64,000 nucleotides of DNA from Undaria pinnatifida (Eukaryota > Sar > Phaeophyceae > Laminariales > Alariaceae), in contig JABAKD010000006.1 in the NCBI GenBank assembly GCA_012845835.1, positions 1,162,116 to 1,226,115 of the forward strand, in the 5' to 3' direction. The position numbers and the translations under genes are program-made. The notes under the pieces are model-generated. The model worked only from the letters and a program-made list of their open reading frames with translations. It searched no databases and was not told where the DNA came from. Positions 46,160-58,305 of this stretch are shown here, piece by piece (within the stretch, counting starts at the first letter, position 1; every line of letters starts with the position of its first letter).

Positions 46160-46320
46160 AATGTATAGTTTCCAGGCACATATCGAGCTGCCCCCCCCCC
46201 CCCCCCCCGCCCCCAATAATATTTATCCCCTCGAAAGGATTTATAGCTTACATGCACAAATTGCCCCTTCCCCCCCCCCCCCCCCCCCCCCGCCCCCCTC
46301 CAAACCCGCTCGCTTTTGAT
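46160..46320. repeat. Further poly-C tracts
   Basis: Two C runs of about 18-25 bases are each preceded by ATTTATCCCCTCGAAA-like sequence. Confidence 0.6.
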
Positions 46321-46388
46321 CAAAACCAGGCCCCCCCTTTCCCTTCACAGCTGTCAGATTTTGTCCCCCTCAGAAACGGGTTTTATAG

Positions 46389-46790
46389 TTTCCGCGCACA
46401 GACTGACTAAAATCATCCTGTTGACCCTTATAGCTACACTGTAGCTGTAAGGGGAGTCGCCGACCTATATCCTTAATGAGGACACACAACTCGTAATGCG
46501 CGCGATCGGAGTATCACACACAGCTTGCAAAGATGAGTTTCGACGAAATCTTCGATCTCACAGCTGGAGTGTATTTTAATTTTTATAATTATTATAAAAA
46601 TTAAAATACACTCCAGCTGTGAGATCGAATATTTTGTCGAAACTCATCTTTGCACGCTGTGTGTGATACTCCGATCGCGCGTATTACGGGTTGTGTGTCC
46701 TCATTAAGGATATAGGTCGGCGAATCCCCTCGCAACTACAGTGTAGCTACCAGGGTCAACAGGGTGATGTTAGGCAGTCTGTGCGCGGAA
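46389..46790. repeat. Large near-perfect palindrome, arms about 200 bp
   Basis: The arms meet at 46588-46592. Examples: GTATTTTAATTTTTATA at 46571 against TATAAAAATTAAAATAC at 46593, ACACAGCTTGCAAAGATGAG against CTCATCTTTGCACGCTGTGT, and outer TTCCGCGCACAGACTG against CAGTCTGTGCGCGGAA. Divergence is only a few percent. Single-arm relatives are at 32425, 51280 and 53165. Confidence 0.92.
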
Positions 46791-47029
46791 ATATATCGTC
46801 TTAGTCCTGTTGGCCCTGGCGTTACCGGGGGAGTCACCGACCTGTATCCTTCACGAGGGCACACACCCCGTGACACGCGCGATCGAAGTATCACACGTAG
46901 CTTGCAACGCTGAGTTTTGACCCAAAGCCTTTTTCGGTCGATCTCATCATTCATCACACATCATTCATCACACATCATCACACACACCTCAAGTGTATTT
47001 TTTTTTCATTTTTTGAAATATATATTTCC

Positions 47030-47420
47030 ACCCAAGTACTCATAGCACAACCAGCGTCCGTGCTGATGCCTCATAGAGAGACGAGCTGAACTACGAGACT
47101 GGTATAAACGAAGACCACTGATAGGGACAGCTCACGCTATACCTACAATGGGACCCGAAGGGTGCGCCAGCTAGCGTTCGGCTGCGAAAGCAACTGAGTT
47201 AAATCGACACACGACGCGTATCAAAATACGTGGAAGTGTGGTGAGCTAAAGCTTTATTTTTCCCCATCCGCCGGAGGATGAAAAAAAAAAAAAAAAGAAA
47301 AAAAAAACACGATACACATCATTATGAATACATACAAAGAGCAAGGTGGTTTCGCCATGCAATGCAATCGCAATGGGCACGCGGGCAATAGGCAAAAACA
47401 TGCAAGCCGGCACATCAGAC
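47030..47420. repeat. Dispersed repeat Y, copies
   Basis: CACAACCAGCGTCCGTGCTG with GCCTCATAGAGAGACGAGCT, and later CGCCATGCAATGCAATCGCA with GCACGCGGGCA, recur at 58600-58735, 61580-61660, 63085-63165 and 63735-64000. Confidence 0.55.
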
Positions 47421-47851
47421 TATTCGCAGTAAAAAATAAACAACAAAACAACAAAACAGAGAAATAAGGGCCGTTCTTACCGGAGAACTTGTTTTGTCCT
47501 CGACTTCCTAAATTCCCTAAATCTCCATATTTGCGAAATGTGTCTTAAAATACGGAGGTGATCTGTCATATTCTGTCATAACTTGTGAAATTCGTCAGCC
47601 CCAAAAAATACGGAAAAGTTGGCAATCACAAATTAGGAAATCCTGTCGTAGATTTCCATATTTCGAAGGCAGCGCTCCGACAAGCGCCGTGGCTCAACGC
47701 CGGGACCATCGGGTAGCTTCAAACGTTTACCAGGGTAGTCCAACATTATGGCCGATGGAAGGAAGCGGCCTGGGCCTCCGGACGACTCATCCTCGAATCG
47801 ACCGAAAAAACGATTCAGCCTTCCCAATTTCCAGGCACGAGGCGCCGAAAC

Positions 47852-48026
47852 ATGAAGAAGGCTATCGCTGGTGTCCTCGTCGTGCTCGGCATGCTCCTGC
47901 CACCAGGGGCTGCTGTCGCTGGATTGCACGAATCTACGTGGCCTGGGTGCTTTCCTCTGCGGTCTTCCGGGATGTTCGCTCAAGCTCGCTGTGTGACGAC
48001 GCGCGTGACTGCTGGTGTGGGTGGTA
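47852..48026 (+). CDS. Possible first exon with signal peptide
   Basis: ATG in an A-at-minus-3 context opens MKKAIAGVLVVLGMLLPPGA then AVAGLHESTWPG: basic start, hydrophobic core and an AVA-type cleavage site. A GTAGCG could serve as donor near 48027. No further exon or family is recognised, and a minus-strand ORF overlaps. Confidence 0.25.
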
Positions 48027-48789
48027 GCGGTCTTGCTTTATGTCTCGGCTTCCAAAAATCAGGGGGAAAAAAACAAACAACCCCGCGCTCGATAACAATG
48101 CAGACGATTTTTCATGGAAATCCTGGAAAAAAAGAGGAAATTTATGACATTCACATCTTGGATAAGAACGGCCCGAAGAAGGAAAAAAAACAGCACACGC
48201 ACACACAACCTATCATAACGACTGATACAGGATCTATATGACATATATGATCTAGATCATCAACTGTCTCATTTGCGCAAGATTGCTTGCCTGCTGTCCC
48301 TCGCGGTGTTTAAAGAGTGCAAAACAGAATATCAAGCACCAGCACGCACCCAGCTCCCTCCTACAAAATGCGTGCGTGGGTTTCCAGACTTCGGGGGGCG
48401 GGGGCTAGGAAGATTCGTACTGGGATCAAAGTAGAGGTGTCTACACCGGTCTTTGACCCACAAATCATAGCAGATAAAGTACCAACACCCAGTGCCCGTA
48501 CGACCTCCGTGCGCTAGGTTACCTAGCTCTAGGTACGGCCTCAAAAACGCACCCGGGTGCAGGTGTACCGCTGGACCTTTACAAGAGCAAACCTTGCATG
48601 AGTTTTGATTGTGCTTGTAAAGGTCCAGTATTAATATTACGGGGGACCCTAGTAAATAGGACCTACGGTGGAGACAAAAACCTATATATCCATCTATTTT
48701 TACCAACAATATTTGGTCCTATTTACTATCGTCCTCCGTAATAGTGTACACCTGTACCGTGTGTCCTATATTGTTGTTTTTTTCACTAC

Positions 48790-48830
48790 GGATGGAACTA
48801 ACCCCAACCCCAACCCTAACCCTATCGCTA
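48790..48830. repeat. Interstitial telomere-like repeat
   Basis: AACCCCAACCCCAACCCTAA then CCCTATCGCTAACC: degenerate CCCTAA units. Confidence 0.65.
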
Positions 48831-48934
48831 ACCATACGCAATACCGAGTTTACACACAGAAATTGCCACACACATGTCCTCTTGACGTGGGAATTTTGTT
48901 CTTGTTTTTGCTCATCCCTTCTACCAGGGTACGA

Positions 48935-49135
48935 TCTTAGCACTCCCCCCCCCCCCCCTCCTCCACTCCTATTAATAGGCGTAACTCAGATCCGGGGCCA
49001 CTATTCATAAGAAGGCGTTTCTCCCCCGTCCCCACTACGGTACGTACGGTAGGCGCCTTCCTTCTTACCGCGAGAAGGGTACAACACGTGCTTCTCTCGT
49101 CGACTCGCATCGAATCCCTGCTGCTGTGTTCTGCA
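48935..49135. repeat. Dispersed repeat Z, copy 2
   Basis: GTAACTCAGATCCGGGGCCA, CCCCACTACGGTACG, TACCGCGAGAAGG and GACTCGCATCGAATCC, in family order. Confidence 0.6.
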
Positions 49136-49416
49136 GGTTAACCGTTGTGGGGCCAATTGATACAGGCCAAAAGGCAACGAGGGCGATCTAATGAAGCGCC
49201 TAAGAGAAGCTTGAGGCAGTGCGAGTATCGCCATGCCTCGCGCTTGCCTAGCAGCTTCCTGTGCTGCAGTTCGAACACATCTACACCGGCAGTAGCTCGG
49301 ATTGCTTCATGTGGCTGATGTTGTACTCGCCAGTTTTTTTCTTCAATTTTTTCGTCTGAAGTTCCCAAGGGATACCTGGTACTGGTATTCATTTGCACCC
49401 ACCTATTGACATATCT

Positions 49417-49727
49417 CGTGGCGTATTAGGTTATCCTCGAGCCTGGTATAGGTCAGTTCCGTGAGTTCGAGCCCCGCCGAGTACATACTCGTATAAATTC
49501 GTTGGGACTTTTTCTTGTGCACAAATTGACTTGCGGAAAGCGCGAGAGCGTGCGTTAGCAACACTCGATGATAAATCGACGAGCAGTGGGAACGCTGAAC
49601 CCTATGCGCTTTAAAATTGAAGGCAAGAACCGGGGGGGAGAGGGGACGACACCTGTGACCACGGCTTGTCTAGAAGCTGGAAAGGAGAAGTGTGAGAAGA
49701 AAAAAAAATATATATATATATATATAT
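49417..49727 (+). mobile_element. tRNA-derived SINE, copy 2
   Basis: Head GTGGCGTATTAGGTTATCC, B-box GAGTTCGAGCCCCGCCGAG, body GAAAGCGCGAGAGCGTGCG and tail ending in A8 followed by a TA run. A complete copy in plus orientation. Confidence 0.8.
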
Positions 49728-50541
49728 GAGCTGGGCCGGCTGCCAAACTAACATTCCGTGTTCCAGCCATAAAATTCGAACCACTGGGAGCTCAATGTTA
49801 CTGAAAACAATGTTGGAATCGGCCAATCAACGCGCGTATGCACAACCACCTGTCTTTTCTACAGAGCAGGTTCCAGCGTTTAGAAACTTCACGGCACCAT
49901 ATCGTACTGGATTTAGTGAAGGTGAAACCGTTGTTTTTTTCAATATTTTCGCGGCGCAATTTTCAAATAGGGGTTTGCTTCGCTGTCGCCACATGGTCAC
50001 GCTGGTGCTGCCTCACACACAACACACAACATGCCACCAAGCGCGCCAACCAAGCAGCGATGGCTGCGAACCTCTGTACCTAGAGTATTCGAAGATACGA
50101 GCACCGGGAAGTGGTGCCTGTCGATACGAACTCTCTGGGTGAAAATTGATATGCTTCTGTTGCATCTTTTGTTGAACGTAAACTTTGTGTTTTTCCTCTG
50201 CACGAGTGTACTCGTACATACATGCCTGAGCATGTCTTGCTACGTACCAGTACAACATACGAACTCGTGCGTACATACATAATACGTCGACTTCGCTCTC
50301 CGAACGCATTCATTTCATGGGTGTGTCTCGCTCACCAAACACGGCTGCTTTCGAGTGTCTTTTGGTTGGATGAGGTCGGTATTCTGTCTTCGACAAAAGA
50401 AGGAAATATCGGACGAGATCTTGGGCAGATTTGAGCGAAACTGGTGCGTACAGCGATTTGAGCATACACAGCGCAAATCACATGTGTTTTTGATGAAATT
50501 TTGACAAGTGGTCCGCACGACACATATGAAGATGATGCCTG

Positions 50542-50650
50542 TGGTTCTTTTTATTTTTTTCTTTTATTATCATTTTTTCACGAATAATCCAAATCTCGAA
50601 AATCCTTTATGATTCATAACTCGACAAAAAGAACAAAAAACAAGAACCAT
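50542..50650. mobile_element. Small inverted-repeat element
   Basis: TGGTTCTTTTTATTTTTTTC and its approximate complement GAACAAAAAACAAGAACCA bound an AT-rich 109-bp unit. Confidence 0.5.
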
Positions 50651-51279
50651 AGCTATGATGGTCGTATATGTCTGTGGAACAGGTTGTCAATTTCTTGTGG
50701 AAAACGATCACGAATTGGGCTGTGCAGCCTCGGTTGAACACACTCTCCACCCTCTTGGCCGGCCCAGCTCGTATATATATTTTTCCCTCGCTTCCTCTTG
50801 CTTAAACGCCCGACCTAATATCGAAACCGCCAGAGTAATAAACACTTCCACGCCCTGGATATCGCCTCGTTATCGTTTAAGAGCCGTCCATGCCGCTGCT
50901 GCAATTTCCACCCACCCCCGCCCCCAACGCCCCCTCCTTCCCCACCACCCGCACCATCGCCTAGACCTAGCACCACGCGTATAGCAAACCCCTACATCTA
51001 TGCGACCTAAAGCCCTTCCCCCTCGCCCCCCGCCCCCCCCCGCCACATTCCCCCCCCCTCCCCCACAAAAAATATTTATAGTTTCCAGGCACAAATTGAT
51101 CTACCCCACCCGTCCCCTTCCCCCCCTTCCCCCCCTCCCGCCCCCCTTTTGATCAAAATCAGGCCCCCACGTCCTTAAAAACTCCGCCCTCCCCTCACCG
51201 GAAACTCGACTTACAGGATTCACTTGATAAACTGATGCATTTCCTTCCACAGCTGTCAGATTTTGTCCCCCTCAGAAAC

Positions 51280-51495
51280 GGGTTTTATAGTTTCCGCGCA
51301 CAGACTGTCTAACATCACCCTGTTGACCCTGATAGCTACACTGTAGTTGCAAGGGGAGTCGCCAACCTATATCTTTAAATGAGTACACAACCCGTAATAC
51401 GCGCGATCGGAGTATCACACACAGCTTGCAAAGATGAGTTTCGACAACATCTTCGATCTCACAGCCGCTGGAGTGTATATTTATTTTTATAATAT
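51280..51495. repeat. Single arm of the palindrome family
   Basis: TTCCGCGCACAGACTGTC through CTACACTGTAGTTGCAAGGG and GGAGTATCACACACAGCTTG to TGTATATTTATTTTTATAA, closely matching 46389-46590. Confidence 0.8.
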
Positions 51496-51759
51496 TCGTA
51501 TGGCTACACTCTTGACATGATGGACTGCTCTCGGCACATCGCTACGAGCTTGTGGGCATGTGAACCTGAACACTGAACTTTGAATAATGAGTCATCTCAT
51601 CAAGCATTACATCCTACCAGATATCAAACATAGCAGCAATAACTTTCTCGGAAAATAATCATGAGTGGAGCGGGTCCTGCGCGCGTTCTGGATGTCACAG
51701 GGCCACAGCTCGACACTCAAGACTATTATATCCCTGACACTAATAAATAAGTGGGTGAC

Positions 51760-51796
51760 CACAACATAACCCTAACCCTAACCGTGACCCTAACCC
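51760..51796. repeat. Interstitial telomere-like repeat
   Basis: ATAACCCTAACCCTAACCGT then GACCCTAACCC, immediately beside the tail of SINE copy 3. Confidence 0.75.
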
Positions 51797-51797
51797 A

Positions 51798-52098
51798 TTT
51801 TTTTTTTTTTCGCACACCTGTATTTTGCAGCTTCTGGACAAGCCGTGGACACAGGTGTCGTCCCTTTCCCCCCCCGGTCCTTGCCTTCAATTTTAAAGCG
51901 CATGGGGTTCAGCGATCCCAATGCTCGTCGATTTTTCATCGAGTGTTGCTGACGCACGCTCTCGCGCTTTCCGCAAGTCAATTTGTGCACAAGAAAAAGT
52001 CCCAACGAATTTATACGAGTATGCACTCGGCGGGGCTCGAACTCGCGAAACTGACCTATAGCAGGCTCAAGGATAACCTGATACGCCACCGGGGAGAC
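51798..52098 (-). mobile_element. tRNA-derived SINE, copy 3
   Basis: It has the full order of tail, body and head, with the minus-strand B-box GAGTTCGAGCCCCGCCGAG and A-box TGGCGTATCAGG. Confidence 0.82.
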
Positions 52099-52239
52099 CC
52101 ATACGAAATGGTTGCAAAATCCAGTAACGTGTATGATATCACTGCAGCTGCCGGCACTAGGGGCGCGCGTATGAAACTTCAATTTACAAATATCTCGTAT
52201 ATACGACGTACTTGTACAGAGTAGCTTATTTATTTATCT

Positions 52240-52540
52240 TTATTTTTTTTCGTCACATTTTACTCTCCAGCTTATGGACAAGCGGTGGTCACGGGTGTCG
52301 TCCCTTCTCCCCCTCGGTTCTTGCCTTCAAATTTTATCGCGCATAGGGTTCAGCAATCCCGCTGCTCATCGATTTTTCATCGAGTATTGCTAACTCACGC
52401 TCTCGCGCTTTCCGCAAGTCAATTTGTGCACAAGAAAAAGTCCCATCGAATTTATACGAGTATGCACTCGGCGGGGCTCGAACTCACGAAACTGACCTAT
52501 ACCACGCTCGAGGATAACCTGATACGCCACCGGGGCGACC
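52240..52540 (-). mobile_element. tRNA-derived SINE, copy 4
   Basis: It has the same architecture and lies 140 bp from copy 3 in the same orientation. Confidence 0.82.
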
Positions 52541-52874
52541 GGTTAGCTTACATGATATGCCAGCCTAAATATTTCGCGACGAACTGCTTTGAGCGGAGAT
52601 TGGAAACAAACATAAACGTTCTTCACGCAAGACCTACTATGGTGGGAAATATTTTGAGCGATCAATTTCTCTCTTTATTAACAGGGACCTCCGACGCCAA
52701 AAACAAAAACCATCCACTACCTTTATTGGACCAGGAATCATCGTTATTTCTGGTTTCAGAAATAATCGAGGCCAGAAATCACCGGATTGGGTGATTTCTG
52801 CGCCCAGGAATAACATCTCTTCCATCCTCTCAGAACTGGGATTTCTTGCCTTTCAGATTATTTTTCTTCTTTTT

Positions 52875-53030
52875 TTTCTTCATCCCATTTATTATCCTCG
52901 CACTACTCTCGCGCTCCCTCCCAGTAGTAACTCAGATCCGGGGTCACATAGCGGGCCCTCCCCCCCCTTCCCAATACGGTATAATAACGCCTTCACTTTT
53001 TATCGCTACAACGTATTCATGATTTTGGTG
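52875..53030. repeat. Dispersed repeat Z, copy 3
   Basis: ATTATCCTCGCACTACTCTC and AACTCAGATCCGGGGTCACA match 38870-38950 nearly identically. Confidence 0.7.
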
Positions 53031-53164
53031 CAGTGTGTCTTAGGAGTCTCCCCGATAGTGTGCTTTGGAAATACAAGTAGTGGACAAGAAAGAAAAGAAA
53101 AAGACAACACACGCTGGCCAGTTCCTTGAGTACCCAATTATGTAGCCAATGTCAGTCGTATATA

Positions 53165-53310
53165 TACGTATTATAAAAATTAAAATACACTTGAGCTGTG
53201 AGATCGATTTTTTTGTCGGAACTCATCTTTGCAAGCTGTGCGTGATAGTCCGATCGCGCGTATTACGGGTTGTGTGTCCTCATTAAGGATATAGGTCGGC
53301 GACTCCATAG
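53165..53310. repeat. Single arm of the palindrome family (opposite arm)
   Basis: TTATAAAAATTAAAATACAC and CGATCGCGCGTATTACGGGT to ATAGGTCGGCGACTCC match 46590-46725. Confidence 0.8.
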
Positions 53311-53317
53311 GAGTATA

Positions 53318-53523
53318 TTTTTTCTTTTTGGCAAACTTTTGCTCTCCAGCTTCTGGACAAGCCGCGGTCACAGGTGTCGTCCCTTCTCTCCCCAGGCTCT
53401 TGCCTTAATTTTTTTTTTTCGCGCATAGGGTTCAGCAATCCCACTGCTCGTCGATCTTTTATCGAGTGTTGCTAGCTCACGCTCTCGCGCTTTCCGCAAG
53501 TCAATTTGTGCGCAAGAAAAATA
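53318..53523 (-). mobile_element. tRNA-derived SINE, copy 5 (head missing)
   Basis: Tail and body (GCTTCTGGACAAGCCG to GCAAGTCAATTTGTG) are present. The tRNA-like head is absent, replaced by the 53527-53620 region, which has its own A/B-box-like phrases (AGTGGTTTCGTAGTGACC, GGGGTTCGACTCCCAC). Confidence 0.75.
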
Positions 53524-55048
53524 TACGGCATGTCGGTACTGAACCTGTCGCCCCAGTGGTTTCGTAGTGACCACCCTCGAATGCTGACATCAATAGCGTT
53601 GGTTCTGGGGTTCGACTCCCACGTGGGCCGGACGTGGGTTCATTTGGAAGGATGGACAATCAAAGGAACCAGCTGCTCAGAGCACTACCCAGCAGCGTGG
53701 GCAGGCACAATTCGATGCGAGCCGACGAGGGAAGAAACGGCTGCAGTCTTCTCGCGAAAAAAACGAAGGCGCGTACCGAAGTGGGGAGGGGGAAGAAGAG
53801 CCTGCTTAGCGACCCCCGTGTTGAGTTAGGTGTAGTGAGGGAGAAGGAGAAAGAAAAGTGCGAGGATGATGGAAGAGATGAGCAAAAATACAAGAAAAAA
53901 AAAAAGGTACGTACTGCTGTCCCGGTCGCACTAATATGCATACGGAACCTGTCTTAAGACCTTCTATTATGGAAAAATACATGGAAAAAGTATCTAATAG
54001 ATTTTTGAAAATTTTGGGCGGTTATTTCTGGCAATTAATTTCGTAGTTTTGAGGCTCCGGAAATAGCTGCACGATAAATGACGGGCGTCCGTTATAGCTT
54101 CTGATTTTTGGAAAGTGGTTTAATTTGAATTTTGCAGGTCTTGTTTTCCCGTTTGCCTTTTTTTTCTTTTTCAAACCTGGCACGTACGCTGTCGCCGGCG
54201 AACTTAGGTCACCACCGCCTCTCTGCTGTCCCTGCTGCTGTGATGCTGCTGTGGTGATTGTGTGGTGCTGCCGTGGTGGTTTCGATGGTGGTGGCGGTGC
54301 TGCTGTCGCGGTTGTGTGAGGACGAAGCTCTGTCTCGCACACAAACAAGCGCGGTATGCTGTTGTATGTGTGTTTGCGATTATTTGTTGTGAAATCATTG
54401 CGGACACCCACAGCAGTCGCAAGAGAGGAGCAACGAAAGAAGCGAGGCAACAGCCGAGCAAGAGAAGGAGACACTCGCCGCCGCCGGAGACAGACCCGGC
54501 AAACCACGAGCAGGATCGAATCGCATGTGACAAACAAGTGAGGAGGGATGCGTAGGCTGTATCTACTCGCGTGACACAGGCGCACATCAGCACACCAACC
54601 GGACCGCTGTGCATGAGCTGCTCCTGCCGCTGCAAATTCTTACGAAATGCCCTTCGTCGTGTCCAAAGTGGGGTAGGAAGGAGGCCGGTAGGACGGAGCG
54701 AGGCGCGCTGCGAAGCGTCTGGAGAGGGCCCACTCTGTCACACAGCGCAAAAACATGGCCCCTGACCGTTCTTCGCCACTCAGGCTTCTTGGGGTTGGTA
54801 AACAAACTGTGCTCTCTGCTTGACCTGTTGCAGCAGCAGGAGAACAAATTCTAATCTGTAATGTTTTGTCATCGTATGAACAAAAAAAAGTACGGCTCAT
54901 CCGACCTTCCACTGCCACCTTCCATCTGTCTTCTGTCTTCCTGTGGGACCACAAAAATCAATGAAGACCCATCTCGCGCGCCGCTGACAGCGTCGCGTCT
55001 GATCTACAACCATCGGCATACGGGCGGCTACGTATAGAGGCCGGCTAA

Positions 55049-55349
55049 TCGCCCCGGTGGCGTATCAGGTTATCCTCGAGCCTGGTATAGGTCAGTTTCG
55101 TGAGTTCGAGCCCCGCCGAGTGCATACTCGTATAAATTCGTTGGGACTTTTTCTTGTGCACAAATTGACTTGCGGAAAGCGCGAGAGCGTGAGTTAGCAA
55201 CACTCGATGAAAATTCGACGAGCAGTGGGATTGCTGAACCCTATGCGCGATAAAAATTGAAGGCAAGAACCGGGGGGGAGAAGGGACGACACCTGTGACC
55301 ACGGCTTGTCCAGAAGCTGGAAAGCAAAAAGTGTGCGAAAAAAAAAATA
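55049..55349 (+). mobile_element. tRNA-derived SINE, copy 6
   Basis: GCCCCGGTGGCGTATCAGG head, GAGTTCGAGCCCCGCCGAG and a tail ending GCTGGAAAGCAAAAAG with A-runs. It is a good consensus-like copy. Confidence 0.85.
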
Positions 55350-55436
55350 AACAATGAAAAAAATAGCTACACCTGCGACTGCCTACGCTTGTACGCAGGC
55401 GACAGGACCATACGGCAACGCTCCTACCCTACACAG

Positions 55437-56293
55437 TACAGTAGCGGCTACGGTTTAAGAGAGGGTCGGTACAAGCCAATTTCTCTCTCTTAAATCCGGC
55501 TTTCTCTTATACCGTCTCGGCTACGGTTTAAGAGAATATTCTCTTATACCGTATCCAAATCGAAAGCGCGCCAGAGAGAGACGCTCTTGTCCGAACTATA
55601 TGGCGTAGGAGGTCGTAGAGAGTGTATCATTCAATGTCGCGTAACGCAGCAAGCGTTACCACGTCGGGCTACCTCCAAACACCGCTCATTCTCTTGGTTG
55701 GCGAGCACGTGGACCCAAGCACGTGGTGCGCTTTTGGTGCACCTGCGCTTGGAAATTAAATAATCGTCGTGTCATGCGATGCACATTTTGCACGTGGACA
55801 CGCAAAGTCGGTACAGTAGTGGTTTTGTTGTTGTTTTATAGGTGTGTTTCATGCTCGCACCTCTTCCAGAAGGACAACATGAGGCTACGAATGCACCAGC
55901 ACGCAAGAAAGACGGACCCGTTTACACACTGCACCCCTTCCTCCCGCCGTACCCTCAACACAACACCCTCAACCTCTCATCCCATCGATTTAAACCCCCG
56001 ACAAAACACGAGTGAACGAAAAAAAAATCTTCACATTATCAAGACATCACTCGCCCTACCAATAACACAAACCCAAGAAACTAACGCTACCCTCGCGACC
56101 TGTCAGCCTGAACACAATCTGTGTGTGTGATGTGTGTGTCCACGTGGTTTCCAAATGGTTCGATTTAAGAGAAAAATTCGGAAGCAATAGGAATTCTCTC
56201 TTAAATCGATTTTGGTTGGTACAAGCCAATTCCTCTCTCTTAAACCCGTACTTTCTCTTAAAAAAGTTATCTTAAACCGTAGCCGCTACTGTA
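55437..56293. mobile_element. Tc1/mariner-like non-autonomous element
   Basis: Perfect inverted ends CAGTAGCGGCTACGGTTTAA and TTAAACCGTAGCCGCTACTG are flanked by TA on both sides. Both subterminal regions carry inverted TTAAGAGA...TCTCTTAAA motifs. The central 135-codon ORF shows no DD(E/D) transposase motifs. Confidence 0.85.
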
Positions 56294-56760
56294 GTTGAAT
56301 TCAGAACCCAGTATGGTTGCTGCCCCCAACGCTGGTTGGGTATTGTCATCTTTGGTGCTGGCCGTCGGTTTTGCATACAATTAATAGCTGTACTATTTTG
56401 TTCTTCGCCTGGTGGATGGAGCCTGTCCTGTGACCACGGACTTGATCATGCGAGTTAATGTGAGAACAACAACTTAATGTTTGATTTTCCCCTGTGCTTC
56501 TTCTCTGCCCCCCTCCGTTCCTTTGCATTTAATTTTTCCTTCCTTTCTTATTCTTCCTTGCGCGTAGTCTGGTGTGCTGGCTCGCATATGTTCCGCCCCC
56601 GCATTCATTGCGGTCGGCACTGCATCGTCAAATCCCCCCGTGTATTCGCCATGTGCATCTCTGTTTTGTATTTGGTGACCACAGAGCTCGTCTCGTGACG
56701 CGTGCTACGATCGAGGTATCACTTTTCGTCTGAAAAAGGTTTCTGAATGACGGGGCTCCT

Positions 56761-56848
56761 GAACGCCTTCACAACTCGAAACCCATTTAGGTACAAATTA
56801 CTTGGAATTAGTATAGGAAGGGGTTTTTGGGTTCCAAAGGGATTAACG
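56761..56848. mobile_element. M2 micro-MITE nested in M1
   Basis: GAACGCCTTCACAACTCGAA to GGGTTCCAAAGGGATTAA. Confidence 0.7.
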
Positions 56849-56973
56849 CAAAATCGTCAGAACTATTGTGGGTCATGTTTCTTGCATGACGCTCGTCGTC
56901 TACCTAGGCCATCTGGGATTTTCCGTCTGTGTAGCAGTTTAATTTTTCCCTAAATCATTACTCGGGAGACGTC

Positions 56974-57062
56974 TTAACCCCTTTACAACTGGAAACCCGT
57001 TTTTGGGGACAAAATTACTTGGATTAAGTATGGGGGGTTCGGGGGCTCTGAAGGGGTTTAGC
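56974..57062. mobile_element. M2 micro-MITE nested in M1
   Basis: TTAACCCCTTTACAACTGGA to GGGCTCTGAAGGGGTTTA. Confidence 0.75.
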
Positions 57063-58054
57063 GCCCAAGCTGAGGAAGCTAAGAAAAACGTGGTGTACTT
57101 CTGTCGTAGCACGCATCTTGTATAGGAAGAGGCATTGGCACGGGCACTGGTTGTGCTGCATGTATACTGGATGGGTTGAAAACTCAATTTAGGGTGAAGA
57201 CTCAATTTAGGGTGAAGAACACCAACCATACGCATTACGACGCAATATTCCCTCGGACGAATGGGAGGCAGCATACAACTTGACATGTATATTAGCCTCG
57301 ATTATGTCTTGAAAATACTGTGCCGGTTCTCCCGTATGTTACCAAACCGATAAGGTCGCGGAGCATCAAGCGGCGGCAGCGGCGGCAGCGGCAGCTGCAG
57401 CTACTCAGCTACTCAACAAGACACAGCCACAAACGGAACGAACCAAAGGGTCAACCCGCCACCCACCCCGTTCGACTGCTCTCGGGACGGCAAGAGCGAG
57501 GTCAACCCGCCACCCACCCCGCTCGACTGCTCTCGGTGCTGCAAAAGCGATGCAACGAGCCAAGATATATTGCAGTCGCTATCGCTGTATCAGCATGTCC
57601 CGAAATATACGCATTGTTTTACTCGTAGTTCCACTCATGATAGTAATGGCATAAAATATTAAAACAGTCTTATATTTCCGCACAAAGAGGTAGAACAAAC
57701 ATGGCATCGATAAGGGCGGAAAGGATGAGGCTTTGTGGGTATATTAAGTTGAATACTATTCAATAAACGGTTCTTAGGTTTTCCGTCCATGGTGGTACCT
57801 GATACTTACTCCAAGTACCATTGTACTTGACGTAATGTGCAATACGATATGCTTATGCGTTCACATTAAACCGGTTATGTCTACTCAACGCCATCAGTAG
57901 TAGCAGTGTGTGCTCTTTCAGCCCCCGCGAAGTTGCAGGTATGCGAGGTTTTTTAGATTTCCACGTAAATTCAATAGCGGTTTATGTATGCCGGCTCCCT
58001 GTGTGCTGGTCCGCACAAGACGACGGTTGCGGTGCCCAGACCAACCCGACCCCA

Positions 58055-58090
58055 GACTTAACCCTAACCCTATCCCTAACCCTACCCCTA
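58055..58090. repeat. Interstitial telomere-like repeat
   Basis: TTAACCCTAACCCTATCCCT then AACCCTACCCCTAACCCC. Confidence 0.7.
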
Positions 58091-58305
58091 ACCCCTCCTT
58101 CGGGGGCTCTCGGTCTGCTCTCGAGGTCGGCAGGGGCAGTATTGAGTCTACGTGCATATCTGAAAACCTTGCACGTGCGTGCAATTAAACGCCTGGTCGT
58201 GTTCTTCATATGATCAAACCGATATAGACTATATATTTATATTTCCACCCATCTACATCAGCACGACCAGGCTCCGCGCTGAAGCCCCATACACAATTGT
58301 TCATT

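Larger units (their letters stand above)
56697..57116. mobile_element. M1-family MITE with two nested M2 units
   Basis: The ends are GACGCGTGCTACGATCGAGG and CTTCTGTCGTAGCACGC. M2 units sit at 56761-56848 and 56974-57062, at different internal sites. Confidence 0.8.
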
